64,000 nucleotides of DNA, from NCBI RefSeq assembly GCF_036884655.1, contig NC_088331.1, forward strand, positions 19,492,001 to 19,556,000. Direction: 5' to 3'. Positions within the stretch are counted from its first letter, which is position 1. Every line of letters begins with the position of its first letter. Of this stretch, positions 11,938-22,092 are shown piece by piece. A program made the position numbers and the translations under genes. The DNA is from Musa acuminata AAA Group (lineage: Eukaryota; Streptophyta; Magnoliopsida; Zingiberales; Musaceae). The notes beneath the pieces were generated by a model. The model did no database searches and was not told the origin of the DNA. It saw only the letters and a program-made list of their open reading frames with translations.

Positions 11938-12331
11938 TGTTAGGACTCTAGCTAGGAGAGTCCTAATTAAGAGGGACATTCATGTAAAACTGTTATGACT
12001 TTAGCTAGGAGAGTCCTAATTGAGAGGGACATTCATGTAGGAGGTTTTTTCTTAGAGAAGAATTAGGAGTTGTAAGGGAATAGGAGTCTTGAGTAGGAGT
12101 CATATTAGGAGTTGGTTAGAAGTAAGAGTCTTAAGTAGGAGTCCTATTAGGAGTTAGGGTTTAGAAGCCCTATAAATAGCCATGTATTCCTCCTCTTTTC
12201 ATAAGCAATAGATGAATCTTTTCTGCAGCCTTTGAGCAGCAACTTGGAGGGAGGAACCCTTATAGAGTTCCAAGGAGGCCGATCCCCTAAAGAGATCAAC
12301 CCCAAGTTTAGAATCTGCAAGGGTTTTAACA
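11938..12331 (+). repeat. 3' LTR of element K
   Basis: It starts TGTTAGGACTC after the purine-rich tract gaagagggcggg (11926-11935), the likely plus-strand primer. It is 44 bases shorter than the 5' LTR because it has two rather than three terminal hairpin units. TATA box at 12171-12179. Confidence 0.88.
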
Positions 12332-12336
12332 CTTGC

Positions 12337-13365
12337 ACAATTCAAGATGAAAGCAAAAATTGCACTTCTCAAAAGAGAAGATTCAAATGTAATATTTGCC
12401 AAATTGTTTGCTTGCCTCATGTAAAACATTATCTCTTGCTAGTTTGGCATTTTTGCTAGCTTGTATGTTGCAAAACTTGATCACTTTTTCAAACATTTTG
12501 CTAGCTTACACTTTGCAAAGAAAGCAAAAATGACACTTCTAGAAGAAAGAGCTTATTATTTTGAAACAAAGATTACAAAAGTGCTATCTTGCCTATCTCA
12601 TGAAGCAAAACTTGCAAATTGCACATTGCAATAGGAAGCAAGAATTATGAGCTTACACAAGAAAGCTATCTTGCATTTGCTTTCGAAATTTTTGCTAGCT
12701 TGTATATTGTGAAACTTACATATCGTAAAAATTGCTAGCTTGTAGTCTAAAGAGAAGCAAAAAGTTGCTATCTCAAAAGAAGCAAATGTGCTATCTTTCC
12801 TATCTTAAGAGGCAAAAATGCTAACTTGCACATCTAGCAAAACCTGACAAATTTGCATATTTCAAGAAGCAAGAGTTGCTTTCTTGAACATCTCAATATT
12901 GTTAGCTTGCATGATGTAGAACTTACTATCTTGAACATTACCAAAAGTGCTATCTTGTATGCTGTAAAACTTGCATATCTAAAACTTGATAGCTTGAATG
13001 TCCTAAGCATGATGCATTACTTGCTAAATTTTCTAGCTTCAGAACTGCATGATGATAAAACTTAATATTATGTTTTTCATGCAATGAGTTGAACTTATAT
13101 TACAAACACAAAGAATAGTTGTACTTCTCCTTTTTGTTGATGACAAAGGGGGAGAAGTATGTTGATGACATGATATGCATAAGTCTATGCATGAGTTCAT
13201 AATGACATGTTGCAAGTATTCATGATGAATATTGCAATGACTTGAATTCAGTTTGAATTCAAGGTTCTATCAATATGGCATATTGATAGGGGGAGTTTGT
13301 TTAAACTCCGGGAGTCAAGTTTAACTCCATCATCAATTGGTTGTCATCATCAAAAAGGGGGAGAT
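12337..13365 (+). other. Repetitive aagcaa/cttgct non-coding region and polypurine tracts of element B
   Basis: From 12337 to about 13080 the sequence is built of irregular repeats of gctagcttg, gctatcttg and gaagcaaaa in both senses, so it can fold on itself. No gene is seen. Polypurine motifs follow: gatgacaaagggggagaag (13138-13158), attgatagggggag (13283-13296) and the terminal aaaaagggggagat (13352-13365) directly before the 3' LTR. Several such tracts per element are typical of Sireviruses. Confidence 0.75.
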
Positions 13366-14948
13366 TGTTGAATCTCGTATTTTGATGATGAAACCAATTG
13401 ATAATTATGTTTATGTTTAACTGCATTTTGAGTGATGCAGGTCTACTCGATCAGGATTAGACAGTTAACGAAGGAGGAATTGACATTGCACCGGAGGAGA
13501 TCACAACAAGATATTGGACGACAGAAGGCTTCGGACGTCGGGCATCGGGCCAAGGAGAGCGAAATTACGCCAAGGATATCGGGGTTGCGGAGGTCAACCG
13601 CTGATTGGGCAACAAGCTGCAAGAGAGGACGATGCACCGAAGAATCGGACGAAGCACCAACTAATGACGTGCCGGGCAACAGAATGTCAATTGGCGTTGT
13701 AATAATTGTCTAGATCAAAGTAGAGTTTTAGCTTGTGTGTGCAGGATTAACTATGATAACGACGAAGACATAAAGCAAAACAAAGTGTCGGAGTCAAGCA
13801 CGAAGGATTCATTGCGAGTTCAAGAGTTCGACGGAAGTCCGAAGGTTCGTCGGGAATGCTGCCGGAACTAGCCGAGAATGAGTAGGGAGCTTGCCGAAGG
13901 GTTTTTCGGAAGCTCGCCGGAAGGTTCGTTGGAAGTTCGCGGAGCTCGCCGAGAAAGATCGGAGCTTACCGAAGAAGCTCGTTGGAACTCGTCAAGATCA
14001 AATCGTGAAGTCTAGGAGCTTGCCGGGAGTCCGCAGAATGGTTTCCGAGAGTTTATCGGAAAACCGTCGGAAGTTCGCCGGAAGCTCGCCGGAAAAAGTC
14101 TTGACTTACGGACTTTGTAATAGCTTAGAAAATGTCTTTAAATTCATAGTTAGCATATTAATTAGGGTTAGGATTAGGTGTTAATCTTATAACCCAAGTA
14201 GGGGCCAATTGGGCCCGAGTTCGGACTGGTTTGGGCCAAGTTTGGAGCCCAACCAGTGAGCTGAATTGGCCTAGGCGGTGGCACCGCCCAGCACCCGAGA
14301 GCTGGGCGGTGGCACCACTTGACTGGGCGGTGGCATCGCCCAGCACTGTCAATGTCGGACAGTGACAGGCGGTGGCACCACCAACATCGGGAATATAAGA
14401 GAATTCAAATTTTTGGAGCCCAAATTTAAATCCTCTTGAGGCCTATAAATACCCCTCAAGTCTCAGTTAAGAACACAACTTTTTGAGCATCAATTGTTTG
14501 AGAGAAAGGTCTTAGAAAAGTCTTTGCTAGTCTTGTTTTCAATTTGCTAGTGTTCACCTCCTTCTTTCTAGCTAAAAATCTGTAAGAGAGTGAACCGCTT
14601 GTAAAAGGTTGTAAGAGGGGTATTTACCCTTCCCTTTCAAGAGATTTGCTAGTGGAAGGTGGGAGCCTCATCGAAGAGGGGCCTCGCAAGTGGATGTAGG
14701 TCACTTGACCGAACCACTTTAAAAACGGTGTAATCTTTGGTTTGCATTTCATTACTGCTATTTACATTACTGCAAACACTCTTACTTGCTTTATTTCCTC
14801 ATTACATTTACTGCACAACTTTGCGAATACGCTTTCAAGTTAAGCACTTCCGATTCCGATTTTTATCGTACGAAAGATTTGTCGAAACCAACGTTTTAAG
14901 CCGCTGCACTAATTCACCCCCCCTCTTAGTACCGCTCCGATCCTAACA
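13366..14948 (+). repeat. 3' LTR of element B
   Basis: 1583 bases, TGTTGAATCTC to CCTAACA, followed by the duplication aaatg. TATAAATAC at 14444-14452. Palindromic GC repeats at about 14271-14395. Confidence 0.92.
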
Positions 14949-15114
14949 AAATGAACATAGTCTATCCAATTATTTTTGGGCCGAAGCTGTAAATACGACT
15001 TGCTACATCATGAATAGGGTCCTAATAAGACCATCTCTATCAAAAACTCCCTATGAATTATGGAATAACAAAAAACCAAATATTTCCTATTTTAAAGTTT
15101 TCGGTTGTAAATGC
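14949..15114 (+). pseudogene. pol: Element A pol, part 2: integrase segment between B and C
   Basis: After the repeated aaatg this resumes the A integrase reading ([26 protein letters not shown] in relatives). Element C interrupts it at 15114. The target duplication aatgc of C is at 15110-15114 and 22093-22097. Confidence 0.88.
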
Positions 15115-16705
15115 TGTTGAATCTCGTATTTTGATGATGAAACCACTTGACATGTGTTTATAATTTAAATTGCATTTTGAGTGATGCAGGTCTTTTCAAT
15201 CAGGATTAGACAATTAAGGCAGGAGGAATTGACGTTGCGCCGGAGGAGATCACGTTAGGATATTGGATGGCAGAAGGCTTCGGACGTCGGGCATCGGGTC
15301 AAGAGCGGAATTGCGCCAAGGATATCGGCATTGCGGAGGTCAACCATCGATTGGGCAACAAGCCGCAAGAGAGGACGATGCGTCGAAGAATCGGATGAAG
15401 CGCTAACCAATGACGTGTCGGGCAACAGAATGTCAATTTGCTTTATAATAATTGTCTAGATCGGAGTAGAGTTTTTGCTTGTGTGTGCATGATTAACTAC
15501 GATAACGATGAAGACATAAAATAAAACAAAGTGTCGGAGTCAAGCATGAAGGATTCATTGCGAGTTCAAGAGTTCGACGAAAGTCCGAAGGTTCGTCTGG
15601 AATGCTGCCGGAACTAGCCGAGAATGAGTAGGGAGCTTGCCGAAGGGTTTTTCGGAAGCTCGCCGGAAGGTTCATTGGAAGTTCGCGGAGCTCGCCGAGA
15701 AAGATAGGAGCTTGCCGAAGAAGCTCGTTGGAACTCGTCAAGATCAGATCGTGAAGTCTAGGAGCTTGCCGGGAGTCCGCAGAATGGTTTCCGAGAGTTT
15801 ATCGGAAAACCGTCGGAAGTTCGCCGGAAGCTCGTTGGAAAAAGTCTTGATTTATGGACTTTGTAATAGCTTAGAAAATGTCTTTAAATTCTGAGTTAGC
15901 ACGTTAATTTGGGTTAGGATTAGGTGTTAATCTTATAACCAAAGTAGGGGCCAATTTGGCCCGAGTTCGGACTGGTTTGGGCCAAGTTTGGAGCCCAACC
16001 AGTGAGCTGAATTGGCCTAGGCGGTGGTACTACCCAGCACCCGAGAGCTGGGCGGTGACACCTCCTAGGCTGGGCGGTTGCACCGCCCAGCACCCGAGCG
16101 CTGGGCGGTGGCACCGCTTGGCTAGGCGGTGGCACCGCCAACATCGGGAACATAAGAGAATTTAAATTTTTGGAGCCCAAATTTGAATCCTCTTGAGGCC
16201 TATAAATACCCCTCAAGTCTCAATTGAGAAAACAACTTTTTGAGCAGCAAGTGTTTGAGAGAAAGGTCTTAGAAAAGTCCTAGCTAATCTTGTTTTCATT
16301 TTGCTAGTGTTCACCTCCTTCTTTCTTGCTTAAAATTTGTAAGAGAGTGAACCGCTTGTAAAGAGTTGTAAGAGGGGTATTTACCCTTCCCTTTCAAGAG
16401 ATTTGCTAGTGGAAGGTGGGAGCCTCATCGAAGAGGGGCCTCGCAAGTGGATGTAGGTCATTTGACTGAACCACTTTAAAATCGGCGTAATCTCCGGTTT
16501 GCGTTTATGTTTATGCATTTATCTTTCTGCAAACCTTTACTTTGCTAAGTTCACTGCCCTCATCTTATTACGTACGCTTTCAACGCAATTGAAACGGTTT
16601 CAAATGAAACATTATTTTTATCATACGAAAGATTTTCTAAAACCGAAGTTTTAATCCGCTGCACTAATTCACCCCCCCGCTCTTAGTGCCGCTCCGATCC
16701 TAACA
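15115..16705 (+). repeat. 5' LTR of element C
   Basis: TGTTGAATCTC to CCTAACA. Palindromic GC repeats at about 16015-16140 and TATAAATAC at 16201-16209. Scattered differences from the 3' LTR (for example tcttttcaatc versus tctactcgatc) indicate a moderate age. Confidence 0.92.
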
Positions 16706-16721
16706 ATTGGTATCAGAGCCC
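16706..16721 (+). other. Primer-binding site of element C
   Basis: attggtatcagagccc, an intact match to the initiator Met tRNA 3' end. Confidence 0.88.
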
Positions 16722-16755
16722 GGTATTTCTCATTTCGGATTTACACCCGAGAGAA

Positions 16756-17688
16756 ATGGCTCTTCATGGCTTTCAAGAGGGCTTTTCGGTTGTTCGTCCA
16801 CCGTTGTTTAATGGATTGGACTACACTTATTGGAAAACTCGAATGAGAGATTTCTTGATTTCTTTGAATTTGGATATATGGAATATTGTTGAAAATGGTT
16901 TTCAACTTCCCTCTAAACCGATGAATGAATGGTCGGATTTGGAGAAGAAATATTTTTCTTTAAACGCAAAGGCTATGAATGCCTTATTTTACGCTTTGCA
17001 CAAAAATGAGTTCAATCGGATTTCTACGTGCGAAACGGCTTTCGATATTTGGCGAACACTTGAAATCACGCACGAGGGAACTAGTAGAGTCAAAGACTCG
17101 AACGTTAACATTTTATTGCATGATTTTGAGCTTTTTCAAATGCAACCAAGCGAGACTATAGGCGACATGTACACCCGTTTCACGGTTGTCGTCAATAATC
17201 TAAGAGTTCTTGGTAAATCTTTTTCGAATTTTGATCTCGTAAGCAAGATCTTAAGATCCCTTCCAAAAAGGTGGGATTCTAAAATAACCGCAATACATGA
17301 AACAAAAGATTTAAATATTTTTCCACTTGAAGAACTAATTGGTTTGTTAATGACATATGAAATGTTGCACAATGCACATGATGAACAAAATCACCTTCCA
17401 AAGAACAGGAAGGATTTGGAACCCTAGACAAATGAATACCACTTGAGTAATTACTCAAGTGATGAGGACAATGATGAACTTGAACTTCAAACACTAAATC
17501 TTAATAAGTTTATTAAACAAAAATCTAAAATAAAGAATGAACTTGAACAGAGGGAGAGGCCAAAGAAGAGGAAGGCAACGAAGGACGAATCAAGAACTTC
17601 CAAAGGTGAAACGGAGAATTGGGCTTTGACGGACTTCGACTACAAGGTAAGTAACTCAACTCTCTTGAATTGTTTTGAAATTACTTGA
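16756..17688 (+). pseudogene. gag: Element C truncated gag with one nonsense codon
   Basis: ATG 16756 (MALHGFQEGFSVVRPPLFNG) reads 223 codons to TAG at 17425-17427, then continues in the same frame to 17688, about 310 codons. The stop differs in place from that of B, so the common ancestor probably had one unbroken frame. No zinc knuckle: that part is a lysine/arginine-rich stretch (RERPKKRKATKDES). The C-terminal end is DFDYKVSNSTLLNCFEIT. The product would be an RNA-packaging gag fragment; whether it is still functional is unknown. Confidence 0.86.
17647..17652 (+). promoter_or_regulatory. Possible 5' splice site (AAG|GTAAGT) in C gag
   Basis: Same donor consensus and same place as in B. 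Conservation between two near-identical copies is weak evidence of function. Confidence 0.3.
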
Positions 17689-19480
17689 TGTTTTCCATGA
17701 TGTATTTTCTCTTTTCTTTTGAATAATTATTTTTCTTGAAAATTGTATGTTTTATGTTAATAGAATAAAATGTTACATTTAAATAATCATATATATGTGC
17801 TTGAGAAGCAAGAATGTGTATTTTGATGATTTTCATATTAACTTTCAATGATGATGCATGGTTTTTATATGGAAGGCTTGATGATATTTTTTTTAAACCT
17901 TGTCTTTGGTTTTCAAACATGATGTATGTTTTTGACATAAGAACAAAACTTGAGCATGCTAATATAAAGTCAATCACATAAATTAAAACTAAAGAAGTTT
18001 TAGTTATCTATAAGAATCATTCAAAATTATGTTCAATGAAACCATTGCATAATGATGTAATGAAAATATTAAACATTTTGAAACCATGTTTTAGTGTTAT
18101 GCATAATGATCATGCTTAATAAATTTCAAAATTATGCATATGAATCTTGTGATTTATGGATTATTGATTTTTACCATAATGAAAGTGGCTTATTAATCTT
18201 TGTTGTAATAAATCTTACACTTTCGGTTTTAAACATTATACATGTTTTTATTTGGTATAAGTGAAATAAAATCATATGAATTGAAACAACTAAAAAAAGG
18301 AAAATATTTTTTCCTTGAAAATTTATTTTTCTCTATCCTATTGATCTTGATGTTTATTATGATAAATCTATGTATACCATTTTGAATCTCTTGAAAGTAA
18401 TGTTGATATTTTGATGATTTTGATGATTTAAATTTGAAATGAGTTTTATCAAAATCATGATATTGATTTCTTGGAATAACATGAGATTACCTTTGATGAT
18501 CATTTTGATTCATGGAATTTTGGATTCATGACTTGGTCTTACATTTGTTTATGAGATAGTTGAAATCTTTGTACGTTTGAATTCTTCCCTTCTTCTTTCA
18601 ATTTATGCATGTTATATGTTAAAGATTTAAAACCATGTTTTGGTATCATGCATATCTAAGAAATATTGATGTGACAAATTGAATAAGTTGAAAATGAATG
18701 ATGAATTTTCTCTTGAATATAACTTGTGATATTTTTTATATAAATCATCATTTTGATTTCTCGACATTCAATACATGAGAGTTTATTATAAATCAAAATT
18801 TCTCATTAATATATCTTCTACGATTTTACTTGATATTCTCTTGAGAGGAGATTTTCTAAATGAATCATGATTTTTCCTTGTGAGTTCTTGGAGTTATTAC
18901 TTGATTTTTCTTTTAAAACAAGATCTCTTCTTTGTACTCCTATGATTTTTCTTGATATTTTATTTAAAGAAGATATTTACTATATGAATCATGTCTTTTG
19001 GTATTCAAATGATTTTATCCTTCATGACATGATTTCTTTGTATTTATGGCTTGCATGACTTGAAATGTTTTGGTATAATGCATGCAATGATGAAATATTC
19101 ATAAAGTTAAAATGATGTATGCAATACTTATTATAATGATGTACATGATGTATTTATTGCATATGATGTGTATCATGAATGCTTTAAATGATGAATGTTT
19201 GGTATCATGATCAATATGTTGATAAATGCTTAAAAATTTTAATGTTTGAGTATCATGTATGATATGCTTATTAATGATGATTGATTTATTTTTCGGTATC
19301 GTGCAGGAAAAATAAGGTTATTGAAATTGTGTATGATTTAATTTGAATATATAATGATGCACAAATAAGAATGATACTTACCTTTGTCATAATATGAAAA
19401 TTGATATAAGGGTCTTCCCTTCTTTTTGACAATGACAAAGGGGGAGCAAGAATTTCTAGCGTGGACATCATGAAAAGAGG
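17689..19480 (+). other. AT-rich non-coding internal region of element C
   Basis: Homologue of 5250-7040 in B; tgatga/ttgatttt-rich, no gene seen. A polypurine-like motif gacaaagggggagcaag is at 19433-19449. Confidence 0.72.
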
Positions 19481-20514
19481 CAAACTAACTAGCTTGCACA
19501 ATTCAAGATGAAAGCAAAAATTGCACTTCTCAAAAGAGAAGATGCAAATGTAACATTTGCCAAATTGTTTGCTTGCCTCATGTAAAACATTATCTCTTGC
19601 TAGTTTGGCATTTTTGCTAGCTTGTATGTTGCTAAACTTGATCACTTTTTCAAACATTTTGCTAGCTTACATTTTGCAAATAAAGCAAAAATGGCACTTC
19701 TAGATGAAAGAGCTTGTTATTTTGAACATCACAAGCTTGCCTATCTTAAGAAACAAAAATTGCAAAAGTGCTATCTTGCCTATCTCAAGAAGCAAAACTT
19801 GCAACTTGCACATTGCAATAGGAAGCAAGAATTATGAGCTTACACAAGAAAGCTATCTTGCATTTGCTTTCGAAATTTTTGCTAGCTTGTATATTGTGAA
19901 ACTTACATATCGTAAAAATTGCTAGCTTGTAGTCTAAAGAGAAGCAAAAAGTTGCTATCTCAAAAGAAGTAAATGTGCTATCTTTCCTATCATAAGAGGC
20001 AAAAATGCTAACTTGCACATCTAGCAAAACTTGACAAATTTGCATATTTCAAGAAGCAAGAGTTGCTTTCTTGAACATCTCAATATTGCTAGCTTGCATG
20101 ATGTAGAACTTACTATCTTGAACATTACCAAAAGTGCTATCTTGTATGCTGTAAAACTTGCATATCTAAAACTTGATAGCTTGAATGTCCTAAGCATGAT
20201 GCATTACTTGCTAAATTTTCTAGCTTCAAAACTGCATGATGATAAAACTTAATATTATGTCTTTTCATGCAATGAGTTGAACTTATATTACAAACACAAA
20301 GAATAGTTGTACTTCTCCTTTTTGTTGATGACAAAGGGGGAGAAGTATGATGACATGACATGTTATGCATAAGTTTATGATGACATGTTGCTTGGATTCT
20401 TGAATCTAAGAGTTTCTATCAATTAGCCATATTGATAGGGGGAGTTTGTTTAAACTCTGGGAGTTAAGGTTAACTCCGTCATCAAGTTGTTGTCATCATC
20501 AAAAAGGGGGAGAT
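19481..20514 (+). other. Repetitive aagcaa/cttgct region and polypurine tracts of element C
   Basis: Irregular sense and antisense repeats of gctagcttg and aagcaaaa from 19490 to about 20270, including the empty site of K (cttgc, 19493-19497). Then come polypurine motifs at 20327-20345 (gatgacaaagggggagaag), about 20434-20446 and 20501-20514 (aaaaagggggagat) next to the 3' LTR. Confidence 0.75.
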
Positions 20515-22092
20515 TGTTGAATCTCATATTTTGATGATGAAACCACTTGACATGTGTTTATAATTTAAACTGCATTTTGAGTGATGCAGGTCTACTCGAT
20601 CAGGATTAGACAATTAAGGCAGGAGGAATTGACGTTGCACCGGAGGAGATCACGTTAGGATATTGGATGGCAGAAGGCTTCGGACGTCGGGCATCGGGTC
20701 AAGAGCGGAATTACGCCAAGGATATCGGCGTTGCGGAGGTCAACCGCCGATTGGGCAACAAGCCGCAAGAGAGGACGATGCCCCGAAGAATCGGACGAAG
20801 CGCCAACCAATGACGTGCCGGGCAACAGAATGTCAATTCGCTTTATAATAATTGTCTAGATCGGAGTAGAGTTTTTGCTTGTGTGTGCAGGATTAACTAT
20901 GATAACGACGAAGACATAAAACAAAACAAAGTGTCGGAGTCAAGCACGAAGGATTCATTGCGAGTTCAAGAGTTCGACGAAAGTCCGAAGGTTCGTCGGG
21001 AATGCTGCCGGAACTAGCCGAGAATGAGTAGGGAGCTTGCCGAAGGGTTTTTCGGAAGCTCGCCGGAAGGTTCGTTGGAAGTTCGCGGAGCTCGCCGAGA
21101 AAGATCGGAGCTTACCGAAGAAGCTCGTTGGAACTCGTCAAGATCAAATCGTGAAGTCTAGGAGCTTGCCGGGAGTCCGTAGAATGGTTTCCGAGAGTTT
21201 ATCGGAAAACCGTCGGAAGTTCGCCGGAAGCTCGCTGGAAAAAGTCTTGATTTACGGACTTTGTAATAGCTTAGAAAATGTCTTTAAATTCATAGTTAGC
21301 ACATTAATTAGGGTTAGGATTAGGTGTTAATATTATAACCAAAGTAGGGGCCAATTGGGCCCGAGTTCGGACTGGTTTGGGCCAAGTTTGGAGCCCAACC
21401 AGTGAGCTAAATTGGCCTAGGCGGTGGCACCACCCAGCACCCGAGAGCTGGGCGGTGACACCTCCTGGGCTAGGCAGTTGTACCGCCCAGCACCCGAGCG
21501 CTGGGCGGTGGCACCGCTAGCATCGGGAACATAAGAGAATTCAAATTTTTGGAGCCCAAATTTGAATCCTCTTGAGGCCTTTAAATACCCCTCAAGTCTC
21601 AACTGAGAAAACAACTTTTTGAGTAGCAAGTGTTTGAGAGAAAGGTCTTAGAAAAGTCCTAGCTAATCTTGTTTTCATCTTGCTAGTGTTCACCTCCTTC
21701 TTTCTTGCTGAAAATTTGTAAGAGAGTGAACCGCTTGTAAAGAGTTGTAAGAGGGGTATTTACCCTTCCCTTTCAAGAGATTTGCTAGTGGAAGGTGGGA
21801 GCCTCATCGAAGAGGGGCCTCGCAAGTGGATGTAGGTCATTTGACCGAACCACTTTAAAATCGGCGTAATCTCCGGTTTGAGTTTATGTTTATGCATTTA
21901 TCTTTCTGCAAACCTTTACTTTGCTAAGTTCACTGCCCTCATCTTATTACGTACGCTTTCAACGCAATTGAAACGGTTTCAAACGAAACATTATTTTTAT
22001 CGTACGAAAGATTTTCTAAAACCGAAGTTTTAATCTGCTGCACTAATTCACCCCCCCCCCCCCCCCCTCTTAGTGCCGCTCCGATCCTAACA
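20515..22092 (+). repeat. 3' LTR of element C
   Basis: 1578 bases. The TATA block reads tttaaatac at 21580-21588 instead of tataaatac. Near its end is a run of 17 C (22051-22067). It ends CCTAACA at 22092, followed by aatgc. Confidence 0.92.

Larger units (their letters stand above)
7060..12331 (+). mobile_element. Element K: degraded Ty3/gypsy retrotransposon with internal deletions
   Basis: LTRs of 438 and 394 bases flank a Met-tRNA primer site, a long leader and one gag-pol frame. The order protease, reverse transcriptase, RNase H, integrase remnant and chromodomain-like C-terminus is typical of plant Ty3/gypsy chromovirus-type elements. Most of integrase and the reverse transcriptase catalytic core are deleted, and five in-frame stops are present. 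The first bases are TATTAGG rather than TGTTAGG, a terminal mutation. It inserted into B after B and C separated. Confidence 0.9.
2630..14948 (+). mobile_element. Element B: gag-only, pol-less Sirevirus-type element, carrying gypsy element K
   Basis: LTRs at 2630-4254 and 13366-14948 bound a primer site, a truncated gag, a long AT-rich non-coding stretch and polypurine tracts. No protease, integrase or reverse transcriptase motif occurs outside the inserted gypsy element K. Without K and its duplication the internal region is about 3.83 kb, close to the 3.81 kb of element C, its near-identical relative. Insertion is into integrase of A, with 5-bp duplication aaatg. Mobilisation must have been in trans. 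This architecture resembles the described TR-GAG / gag-only class of non-autonomous LTR elements. Confidence 0.9.
15115..22092 (+). mobile_element. Element C: gag-only, pol-less Sirevirus-type element
   Basis: LTRs of 1591 and 1578 bases, primer site, truncated gag, 2.8 kb of non-coding sequence and polypurine tracts, with 5-bp duplication aatgc. The internal region is 3809 bases and has no pol motif in any frame. It is near-identical to B minus K. The intact duplications show it moved as a pol-less element, not that pol was lost after insertion. Confidence 0.92.

Noticed and set aside
19286..20045. Small frames in the aagcaa/cttgct region as genes
   Set aside because: Low-complexity repeats, no recognisable domain, not preserved in H, open on both strands.
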